Source: Sphingomonas bacterium
Lineage (GTDB): Bacteria > Pseudomonadota > Alphaproteobacteria > Sphingomonadales > Sphingomonadaceae
Length of the DNA stretch: 22,134 bases
Reading direction: 5' to 3'
NCBI RefSeq assembly: GCF_903643065.1
Contig: NZ_CAHJWX010000004.1
Coordinates: 1-22,134 of the forward strand
Below the pieces are notes generated by a model, which saw only the letters and a list, made by a program, of their open reading frames with translations, did no database searches and had not been told where the DNA came from. The translations under genes were made by a program, and so were the position numbers. Below are positions 8,185-15,471 of this stretch, in pieces (within the stretch, counting starts at the first letter, position 1; every line of letters starts with the position of its first letter).

Positions 8185-8885
8185 CCGCCAAACCGCTCCG
8201 GTACGAGCATCCCGAACCCGTTCCGCCGCCGTCGCAACTGGTTGCCCTGCCGTTCGTCTCGTCGGTCGCCGGCTACCTAGACGTCACCGTGGGCTGCAGC
8301 AGCGTGCGCGTGACGATCCACCGCGTGATGACTCGTGACGGACACGCCTATCTTCAGCAAATCTGCAGCTACGCGGGTGGTAACTTGGATCATTCCAGGG
8401 CGGGTCGGCTCTTTGTCGTCGACGAGGGCATCATCGGTGCGGCCTTTTCGGGGCGGACCATCATGCGGACTCGACGGTATGGCGACGAAGCCGAATGGTG
8501 GACCGACTACCGGGCGGATCGCATAGCGGTCGGCGACAAGCGCCCAGCACCGGCGGAGCCGATCTCCTATCTGGCGGTGCCGTTTCTCGATGCGACCGGC
8601 GATGCGGTGGTGTGCGTCATGTACGCGGAGGCGGGTGGTTTGAACCGCTTCGTCGAGGCCGGTGGACACCTCGATGCGGTGCTGGGGATGAGCGCTGGCT
8701 ACTGTCGCATGCTCGACGGCATGAGCGACCGCCCGCTCCCGCGTGTTCGCAACTACCCGTTGCCGGCGGGCAGACCCGTCGGGGGACCGTCCACGCTCTA
8801 TCCCAACCTACAGGAGCCCGTGCGCGACCGGAAGCCGCCGCGCCTGACCCGTCTGACCTCGTTTAACTTCGCGCTGTCCGCGTGA
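8181..8885 (+). CDS. GAF-like domain protein
   Basis: The GTG at 8181 forms a GTGA overlap with the preceding stop codon and has GGAGG at 8169-8173, giving 234 residues; the frame is open further upstream but without this support. The central part (about residues 30-165) looks like a GAF sensor domain. A leading strand/helix region is followed by DEGIIGAAFSGRTI (81-94), a variable loop with WW, and the paired strands YLAVPFLD (130-137) and DAVVCVMYAE (141-150). GAF domains bind small ligands such as cyclic nucleotides, nucleotides or haem. The last 60 residues are Pro/Arg-rich and probably disordered or partner-binding. No output domain is attached, so it may sense for, or regulate, the coupled FAD-binding protein. 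That role is inferred. Confidence 0.65.
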   Translation: MTAKPLRYEHPEPVPPPSQLVALPFVSSVAGYLDVTVGCSSVRVTIHRVMTRDGHAYLQQICSYAGGNLDHSRAGRLFVVDEGIIGAAFSGRTIMRTRRYGDEAEWWTDYRADRIAVGDKRPAPAEPISYLAVPFLDATGDAVVCVMYAEAGGLNRFVEAGGHLDAVLGMSAGYCRMLDGMSDRPLPRVRNYPLPAGRPVGGPSTLYPNLQEPVRDRKPPRLTRLTSFNFALSA

Positions 8886-8888
8886 CGG

Positions 8889-8904
8889 CGACCGGTCGCG
8901 GTCG
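8889..8904. terminator. Small hairpin between convergent genes
   Basis: CGACCG and CGGTCG form a perfect 6-base stem with a 4-base loop, lying between the ends of the converging genes at 8885 and 8925. It could end transcription in either direction, but there is no T tract. Confidence 0.25.
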
Positions 8905-8924
8905 GTGCCGACGAGCGGTCGCGC

Positions 8925-9185
8925 TCAGCGGACGAAGTTGGGAGCGCCGTCCTTCGCTTCCCAGCTGAGATGGATCCAGCCCCACGGGATGTAGTGCGAG
9001 CGGCCCTCGGCGTCGAAGATCCGGTGGCCGCGGCTCTCGCTGACGTGGAGCTTAAGCGGCTGCTCGATCCGGATCGCGTCACCACCCGCGAACCTGTACT
9101 CGCGCCACCGCTCGCTCGATATGTCGGCGAACGAAAGGTCGCTCTCGTTTATGAAGGTCGGATCGGCCGCGAGGACGTGGGCCAT
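8925..9185 (-). CDS. Small hypothetical protein, 86 residues
   Basis: The ATG at 9185 has a GGAG ribosome binding site six bases upstream and a near-consensus promoter just before it, so the gene is very likely real. The product is soluble, rich in aromatic residues and His, and probably beta-rich: WREYRFAGG, then VSESRGHRIFD, then SHYIPWGWIHLSWEA. I do not recognise the family. It lies 106 bases downstream of the DptH-like gene on the same strand but has its own promoter. It could be a late member of the defence operon, an unrelated gene, or an inhibitor or regulator that needs constant expression. Confidence 0.7.
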   Translation of the reverse strand: MAHVLAADPTFINESDLSFADISSERWREYRFAGGDAIRIEQPLKLHVSESRGHRIFDAEGRSHYIPWGWIHLSWEAKDGAPNFVR

Positions 9186-9211
9186 GTCGGTCTCCTGGTG
9201 GGGGCGGACGG

Positions 9212-9240
9212 ATCATAGACGATCGCGACTCGCGTGTTAA
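9212..9240 (-). promoter_or_regulatory. Near-consensus sigma70-type promoter of the 86-residue gene
   Basis: On the minus strand, TTAACA (9235-9240) and TATGAT (9212-9217) are 17 bases apart. Each differs from the consensus at one position. The predicted transcript starts near 9205, leaving a leader of about 20 bases that contains the GGAG site. This is the best promoter in the window. Confidence 0.65.
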
Positions 9241-9291
9241 TCCTGGGAGCGCTCGCCTCTCCACGCGCCCCGATGCGGTGCGGATCGGCGT

Positions 9292-12200
9292 TCAGGGCGA
9301 GGTTGACCCGGCGAGGGATGAGAGCGAGGCAACCTGGATCCGTCTCGCCCTGCTCGACGGGCGGTCGCGGTAGTAGCCGTCGCCGCGGCCGGCCAGATGC
9401 AGCAGGTTCTGAGCGTCCACCGAGACGTTGGGGGCGTTCCGCTTGGCCTCCTTCATGTCCATGGGCTTGAGCACGAGCCACGTCGCCGCGTTCGCCCGCA
9501 CCTCCTCGCTGAAGTGGTCGCTCATCTGCGAGGCCAAGACCATCCCGAGCCCGAACTTGCGCGCCTCGGTAATCAGCTCATTCAGGATGTTGTCGCTTCG
9601 GTCTCGGTCGCCGCCGCCCATGCTGAGGATCTTGGCCTCGTCGATTATGACGAACAGGCGGAAGCGCTGGTGGTCGTCGGCGGGTTGGACCGGGATGGGT
9701 CCGCGCAGCCGGAGCACGCGGAAGAGCTTGCGCAGCAGCGTCTCCGTCGCGACGAACCGGATGTCGTCGGGGAGCTTGCTGAGGTCCAGCCGCATCGACC
9801 GGGAGAGAAAGTCGTCCACGGAAACGTGCGCCGTCCGCCGGAAGATCGGGTGGTCGAAGAGTTGCTGGACGGCTGCTAGACAGCCCTCGATGGATGCGCG
9901 CTGACCCTTGCGGGCGTCGTCGTCGGCCCAGTGCCCCAGGATGTCCTGGACCACGCCGAAGGTCGGCGCGGGCCTGGTCCAGGTGCCCGGATCCTCGTCC
10001 TCGATGCCCGCCCGGGCGTAGGCCTCCTCGAACGCTTCGCGCAGGATCGCCGACTGGCGATGGCCCAGCGACGGCACGGCCCGCTGGATCATTGCACGGA
10101 GCGAGGCGCGCTGGTCGTAGAGGCCGCTCTCCTCGGCGCTGTGGGCGTCGATCTCCATCGGGTTCAGGCCGACCGTGCTTGCCGAGCCGCTGGACAGCAG
10201 CGTCGATTCTGTGCCGGGGAACGTCACGTCGCCGTGGAAGTCGAACGTGAGGACCGGCACGCCGAACTGGTGGATCGAGGCGCCAAGGACCTTGAGCGTC
10301 TCGGTCTTGCCCGACCCCGAGGCTCCCAGCACGAGCAGGAACCCGTTCGACTGGCGGCCGGGCGCCCATAGGACCGGTCGGCTCGACGCGTGCTCGGAGC
10401 CTAGCGGCACGTCCAGCAGTCCGGCGCTCGGATCGATCGGGATCTCCGGCATCTGTATGTCGGTCCCGGACGCGTCGACCAAGGAGGCGCCCGGGTCGGC
10501 GGGAGGGACCGCGTCGTCGGCGACGGCGGCGTCCGTCGCGGCTTCGGACGACGCCGCCGCATACGGGTCGGCGACGGCGGAATCGGCTTCTTCCACGGCT
10601 TCAGACTGCGATGGCTCCGCGCTCACGCGGCGGAGCATCTCGGGCGCGACCAGCGGCTCGGCCGGTGCGTCGCGGAGCCTGGCGGTCGTCGCCGGGATCT
10701 CGTCCTCGTCGATCCGGTCCCGCGTCGACCTGAGCACCAGCCCCACGTCGGCCGCCGAGAGGGTCTCGACCCTGATCGGGACGCCGCTCGCGGTCGTGAA
10801 CGCGCGGATGACGGTGTCCGCGACCGAGGCGAGCTGGACGTGCACGATGCGGGCGCCGAGGCGTACCGCGATCCGGCCCGCGAACGCGTCCTCCAGCAGG
10901 GCGTGCCAGCGTTCCACGAAGTCCGGCTCGTGATCCTTCAGGAGCGCGGTGTAGAGGTGCTCGCGAAGCACCTCGCGGCGTGGGTGCGCGAGCGGCGACG
11001 TGGTCTCCGCGCTGAACACCTCCGCCAGCGCCTGCAGCGTCGCGAGCACCTGGCCGACGGCGCGCCCGGTGATCACCCCGTCGTTGACGGTGTATGGGAT
11101 CGCCTCGTCGTGCGCCTTGACCTCGAGCACGTCGATGACGAGGCCGCCGTCCTCCTCCCGCAGGCCGAGCAGGTCGGCCTTCTCCTTGGAGTGGTGTCCG
11201 GCGACCAGCCAGCGGGCGGCGGCCGGCGTGTCGAGGCTGACGGACAGGCCGCTCGGCTGCTGGAGGCGGTACCAGCGCATGGCGATCAACTTGCCGAGCG
11301 ATCCCTTGACCTGCTTCTCGTGGCTTGAGCTCGCCAGCCCCAGGATGCCGTTGGGCTCCATCGCGACGAGATCGCGCGCGAGCCGCTCGAGCGTCTCCGT
11401 GCTCGCGAGGAAGTGGGTCCGTCGCAACTGCTCGTCGAGCCGCGCGATGAAGGGCGACAGGTCGTGGGCGAAGGTGGTTATCTGTCGGCTGCGGTCGATG
11501 CGACGGTCGATCACCTCCGCGCCGCCGAGGCGCGGGAGCGGCACGCGATGCGGGTCGGCGAGGACGGTCCACGTCGCGTGCTCGGCGATCGCGTCTAGGC
11601 TCTCCTTCACGTCGCGCACTTGCGGGATGTAGGCTGGGGTCTTCCTCTGGAGCGCGGTGTGGAGGAGCGATGCGGCGGCGAGATAGCCGCCGAAGACGTG
11701 CTCCTCGGCGACCGGCACGACCTGTATCTCCTTGCGGATCCGGTTGAACCGGTATTCGCAGGTGGGCATCCACGGGCTGAGGTCGTGAACCCCGGCCCTG
11801 GCCACGGGCGTGCTGCGCACCTCGAAGGGATCGAAGACGACGGCCAGATGCGCGGGTTCGCCGGCGAGCTCGCGCTGGAGATCGGCGGGGGCCATGATGT
11901 CGGGCGTGATGCTCAGGGAGACCAGTCCCCGCTCCTCGCCTCGCCTCAGCGCCTCGCGGACCACCTCGTTGAGATCGCCGATCTCGTTGGCCCAGCCCCG
12001 CGTGTCGGGATGGGTGTACCTCACGCGGACGTGCAGGCCCCAGTAGCCGGCGACGCCCATGTCCTGGTCGGCCTCCAACCCGTTCAGGAGCGCCTCGACG
12101 AACTTCGTCGGGCGGGGCGGATCCACGAGCAGGACCTGCAGGCCGGCGCGGGCGAACGGGCGGAGCATGGCGAGCCGGTGTGCGACGTCCGCGATGGTGC

Positions 12201-13977
12201 GCACCCCGTCCGGCTCCAGCAGGCCGCGCGGTGCCGCCTTGAACAGCGGCAGCCGCCCGATGGTACCCGCCTGTCCGAGCATTACCGACTGCGCCAGACC
12301 CGTCGTGTGCTGCGGCAGCACCACGATCTGCAGAAGCTGGATCTCGTCGGCGCACGCCTCCTCGACGGTTTGAGCCTCTCGCTCGGACAGGCTCCGGGAC
12401 AGCCCGCGGACGTCGCGCACGATGGTCGCGCTGCGCCAGAGGTACAGCGGGTGGAGCGGCGACATGATCGCCTCCACCGAGTCCTCGCGCCGATAGATGT
12501 AAAGCTCCAGCGCCAGTAGGCCGCTCAGCACGGCTTCCGCCTCGTAGTCGGCGGCGGCGATCATCTCCTGGTAGCAGGCCGACGCGAGCCGAAGCAGTTC
12601 CTCGTAGCTGGCCAGGTACCGCTCGAGCGTCTCCTGGAGGGCCGGCTTGCCCGCGAGGAAGGCGATGGGGGAGATGGCTAGCTCGGACGCGAACGGGAGC
12701 ATTGCCGCGCGCAGGTCGCGCAGGCGCTCGACCTCGGTGACGAGACCGGTCGGCACGATCTCCTCCGCCGCGAAGTCGCGGAGCTGCTTGAGCACGGGTT
12801 CGATGCGCGACGGCGTCCAGCTCTTGAAGGCGGCGATCTCGAGCAGGGCGTCCGGCTTCTCGCTTTCGACCTCGATCAGGCCGCCCCAGTCCTCGGCGGT
12901 GGACCGGGACCGCACCAGGTTCAGGAGGTCGCGGTTGGTTTCGACGACGCTGGCGGCGGTGGCTGATCCGGCCCGCTTCACGTCTTGGTCGGAGATGCGC
13001 ACCTCGTCGTCCAGCGCGGCGGTAGCGATCTGGCTGATTTCGTCGGCGACGTCGGCAAGCTCGTCGTCCCGCCCCTCCATCAGGAGGCGACTCACGGCGC
13101 GTTCGACCTCCTCGCGCGGAGTACCGCCGACACCGGCCTTCGAGCCCGGCTTGATCTTCGCCCGCCAGAGCGTGCCCGCCTCTTCAAGGTCGAGCCCGGA
13201 GAAGTCGCCGTCCTTGGCCGCCTGCCGCATGACGCGCGCCAGCCTCGCCGCGGCGGCGCGTTCGACTCCCTCCAGCCGCCGCCCGTGATCGCGCAGGCGG
13301 GTCCAGTCCTCGTTCGTCGAGCGCTTGAGCTGGTCGACGAAGTCCCGGTTCGCCAGCAGCCGGCGAAGCACCCGCTGGTCGGTCTTCTCGTCCGCGAGAC
13401 GTCCGTCTGGGAGCAGGCCCAGGAAGTGCAGACGACGGGGCGCGAACACCGATCGTTCGATCGGCAGAATGCCCGCGAGCTCGTCCGCGAAGCGGACCAT
13501 GTCGCGAAGCGAGATGCGCAGGCGCGGGTTGCGGCCGAGCACGTCCCAGAGCGTTCGCAGCCAGGCGACCTCCGCCTGCCCCGCCTCTCCCGCGCAGAGC
13601 CTTCGCACCAAGTCCGCCTCCCGGACGTCGCGGAAGTCGCGCAGCGATGCGGCCTTGGAGAGCGGGCGTTCCGCGACGACCGCGATCGTGCGCAGCCGCT
13701 CGTTGCGCCACTTGACCGCGTCCTCCTCCCGCGAGGAGACGAGTGCGCCTCCGGCTCCCCCGGCCGTCGCCCTCGCGACCGCGTCGGCCTGGTCGATCAA
13801 CGCCAGCCTGAGATGCGGTCCGCGCTTGGAGGCGATCGGCCCGGCGGCGGATGCCAAGACGTCGTAGTCGAGCGGCTTCACGTCCCGGACCACGACGCCG
13901 AACTCGCCGCGCTCCGCGGCGTCCTTCAGTTCCTGGACGAGCACCGAGCTGATGCGGGCGGCGACGGGGTCAGACAT
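9292..13977 (-). CDS. DptH-like protein: HerA/FtsK-type ATPase with internal nuclease-like motif
   Basis: A 1,561-residue protein, third gene of the operon; its ATG overlaps the end of gene 2 by 8 bases. The C-terminal 370 residues are a HerA/FtsK-superfamily motor: Walker A G1218-A-S-G-S-G-K-T1225, a conserved LTFDFHGD strand just after it, Walker B F-V-I-I-D1446-E1447, a VLASQ sensor strand near 1476, and Arg residues close to the end. In the middle, D935-L-L-G-L, then L-E952-V-K954, fits the D...E-x-K core of PD-(D/E)XK nucleases. An Ala/Asp/Ser/Pro-rich linker (about 1113-1182) joins the two halves. The N-terminal 900 residues are helical and unrecognised. Size, motor and gene order match DptH, the largest subunit of the DptFGH restriction complex of phosphorothioation systems. 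It probably moves along or cuts foreign DNA. Homology to DptH itself is inferred; the ATPase motifs are clear. Confidence 0.78.
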   Translation of the reverse strand: MSDPVAARISSVLVQELKDAAERGEFGVVVRDVKPLDYDVLASAAGPIASKRGPHLRLALIDQADAVARATAGGAGGALVSSREEDAVKWRNERLRTIAVVAERPLSKAASLRDFRDVREADLVRRLCAGEAGQAEVAWLRTLWDVLGRNPRLRISLRDMVRFADELAGILPIERSVFAPRRLHFLGLLPDGRLADEKTDQRVLRRLLANRDFVDQLKRSTNEDWTRLRDHGRRLEGVERAAAARLARVMRQAAKDGDFSGLDLEEAGTLWRAKIKPGSKAGVGGTPREEVERAVSRLLMEGRDDELADVADEISQIATAALDDEVRISDQDVKRAGSATAASVVETNRDLLNLVRSRSTAEDWGGLIEVESEKPDALLEIAAFKSWTPSRIEPVLKQLRDFAAEEIVPTGLVTEVERLRDLRAAMLPFASELAISPIAFLAGKPALQETLERYLASYEELLRLASACYQEMIAAADYEAEAVLSGLLALELYIYRREDSVEAIMSPLHPLYLWRSATIVRDVRGLSRSLSEREAQTVEEACADEIQLLQIVVLPQHTTGLAQSVMLGQAGTIGRLPLFKAAPRGLLEPDGVRTIADVAHRLAMLRPFARAGLQVLLVDPPRPTKFVEALLNGLEADQDMGVAGYWGLHVRVRYTHPDTRGWANEIGDLNEVVREALRRGEERGLVSLSITPDIMAPADLQRELAGEPAHLAVVFDPFEVRSTPVARAGVHDLSPWMPTCEYRFNRIRKEIQVVPVAEEHVFGGYLAAASLLHTALQRKTPAYIPQVRDVKESLDAIAEHATWTVLADPHRVPLPRLGGAEVIDRRIDRSRQITTFAHDLSPFIARLDEQLRRTHFLASTETLERLARDLVAMEPNGILGLASSSHEKQVKGSLGKLIAMRWYRLQQPSGLSVSLDTPAAARWLVAGHHSKEKADLLGLREEDGGLVIDVLEVKAHDEAIPYTVNDGVITGRAVGQVLATLQALAEVFSAETTSPLAHPRREVLREHLYTALLKDHEPDFVERWHALLEDAFAGRIAVRLGARIVHVQLASVADTVIRAFTTASGVPIRVETLSAADVGLVLRSTRDRIDEDEIPATTARLRDAPAEPLVAPEMLRRVSAEPSQSEAVEEADSAVADPYAAASSEAATDAAVADDAVPPADPGASLVDASGTDIQMPEIPIDPSAGLLDVPLGSEHASSRPVLWAPGRQSNGFLLVLGASGSGKTETLKVLGASIHQFGVPVLTFDFHGDVTFPGTESTLLSSGSASTVGLNPMEIDAHSAEESGLYDQRASLRAMIQRAVPSLGHRQSAILREAFEEAYARAGIEDEDPGTWTRPAPTFGVVQDILGHWADDDARKGQRASIEGCLAAVQQLFDHPIFRRTAHVSVDDFLSRSMRLDLSKLPDDIRFVATETLLRKLFRVLRLRGPIPVQPADDHQRFRLFVIIDEAKILSMGGGDRDRSDNILNELITEARKFGLGMVLASQMSDHFSEEVRANAATWLVLKPMDMKEAKRNAPNVSVDAQNLLHLAGRGDGYYRDRPSSRARRIQVASLSSLAGSTSP

Positions 13978-15463
13978 GCTGCTGGTCGTCCATCATGCCC
14001 ACGACCGCCACACTGTCCGCCAGCCGGCGTGCTAGGCCGAGGGCCTCCAACCGGGACAGCAACCTCTCGCTGTTCTCGGCCAGGCTCGCGCTGTCCACCT
14101 CAGCGCCGGCGGCGGCGAGCAGCGCACCGTCCTCCGGCCGGCCGCCGACGACGATCGACCAGCGGTCGTGAAGGGCATCGAGGAAGTCGCGGTATTCGAG
14201 CTGCCGCCCTGCGGCGTCGAAGGTGCTGACGGCAAGCACCTCGAGCGTCCGGTCGGCCGGCACGAGCCGCTTGTTCGGGTTCTTCTGCTGGGGATAGAGG
14301 AGGCCGCAGCGCACGCCGAACAGGCGCAGGAAGCCGTCGAGGCTGCGGCCGCTCGCCCCGTCGACCCGCTCGACCAGTTGCCTCGGAAGCTCGTCGGCCA
14401 TGCTCCCGCCGGCGTCCGAGATCTCCCCGATCACCTCCGCCAGCACCTTCATGCTCATGGAGCCGCCCTTCTTAGCGGCCTTGTTCCTGGCCAGTTCGGC
14501 GAGCGCGTCGCTCGGCTCCTCGGCCCAACCGCTCCGGGTCTCCGTCAGCAGATCGGACAGGACGTCGGCCATGTACCCGCGACCATCCTCCATCAGCCGC
14601 GTGACCAGGAGCTCGCTCGCCGCGGCGACGGGCGAGAGCCTGGTCCCGCTCGCGTCCAGCAGGAGGATGCGCCGCGGATACTGGGCCCATTCGGCCGCGC
14701 GGGTGCTCGCATGGAAGAAGACGCTGATCGAGGCGAGCGTGACGATGCGCTGGAGGCTGGCGATGGGGTTGGGCCGCGCGTGCCGCTCGTAGGTGCCGAG
14801 ATCGGCCGCCGCGGAGCGCAGGACCTCCGCGATGGCGGAGCTTCCGTTGCCGGCGAGATCCTCGAAGCGCCATTCGATCGGCTTGCGCTCGCGCACGTCG
14901 TCGGCCAGCGGCGCGAGCACGGCGGTCAGGTCGTCGACCGTCGCGAGGTCGCGACCGGGTGCGCTGGTGTCGCGCAGCAGGTCGAGCAGGTGGAGGCGTT
15001 CCCCGGTCGCGCCCGTGCCCGACCACAGCCGATGCACGAATTCGCCCGCGTGGTCGTCGGACGGATCGCCCGTGACCGTCAGCGCGGTGGGCGAGGAGAA
15101 GGAGGATTGGTCGGGCGAGGTGCCGAAGGCGGCGGCGTCGGTCGCCAGGATCGTGCGCAGCAGCGGGAGCACCTTCGTCACCAGGGTGGAGCGCCGCAGA
15201 TCCCGTTCCTCGCCGAGGCGGCCCCAGCGGTCGCGGCTCGCGTCGAGCATCTGCTGGGCGGCGGCGAGACGGGTTTCGGACGACTCCTTGGACGCGGTCG
15301 CCGTCATCAGCATCTTGAGGTCGGACATGCGCCCGACGGTGCCGTGCTCGGCCCTCATGAGCGCGTTTGCGACGTGGACGGGCTTGAGCTTGCCTTCCAT
15401 CATGCCGACGCCGTGCCGCCTTCGCAGCTCCCGTCCGATCACCTCGTGGAGGAATCCTTCCAT
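13970..15463 (-). CDS. Middle subunit of DptFGH-like operon (DptG position)
   Basis: A 497-residue protein between the two ATPase genes. I chose the ATG at 15463 because TAGGA, which includes the stop codon of gene 1, gives a ribosome binding site at the right spacing. The frame is open much further upstream, but only inside gene 1. The product is mainly helical and soluble, with one more hydrophobic stretch in IASLQRIVTLASISVFFHAS (about residues 231-250) followed by the strand RRILLLDASG. There is no Walker motif, metal site or other catalytic signature. Its size and its place between a DptF-like and a DptH-like gene suggest the DptG role, a structural or bridging subunit of a restriction complex. 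This rests on context; I cannot see a sequence signature. It overlaps gene 3 by 8 bases, so the two are probably translationally coupled. Confidence 0.62.
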   Translation of the reverse strand: MEGFLHEVIGRELRRRHGVGMMEGKLKPVHVANALMRAEHGTVGRMSDLKMLMTATASKESSETRLAAAQQMLDASRDRWGRLGEERDLRRSTLVTKVLPLLRTILATDAAAFGTSPDQSSFSSPTALTVTGDPSDDHAGEFVHRLWSGTGATGERLHLLDLLRDTSAPGRDLATVDDLTAVLAPLADDVRERKPIEWRFEDLAGNGSSAIAEVLRSAAADLGTYERHARPNPIASLQRIVTLASISVFFHASTRAAEWAQYPRRILLLDASGTRLSPVAAASELLVTRLMEDGRGYMADVLSDLLTETRSGWAEEPSDALAELARNKAAKKGGSMSMKVLAEVIGEISDAGGSMADELPRQLVERVDGASGRSLDGFLRLFGVRCGLLYPQQKNPNKRLVPADRTLEVLAVSTFDAAGRQLEYRDFLDALHDRWSIVVGGRPEDGALLAAAGAEVDSASLAENSERLLSRLEALGLARRLADSVAVVGMMDDQQHV

Positions 15464-15471
15464 CGTCGTTC

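Noticed and set aside
10601..12355. 584-residue minus-strand frame inside the DptH-like gene
   Set aside because: Extremely Arg/Ala/Pro-rich composition typical of an alternate frame of high-GC coding DNA; the main frame carries ATPase motifs.
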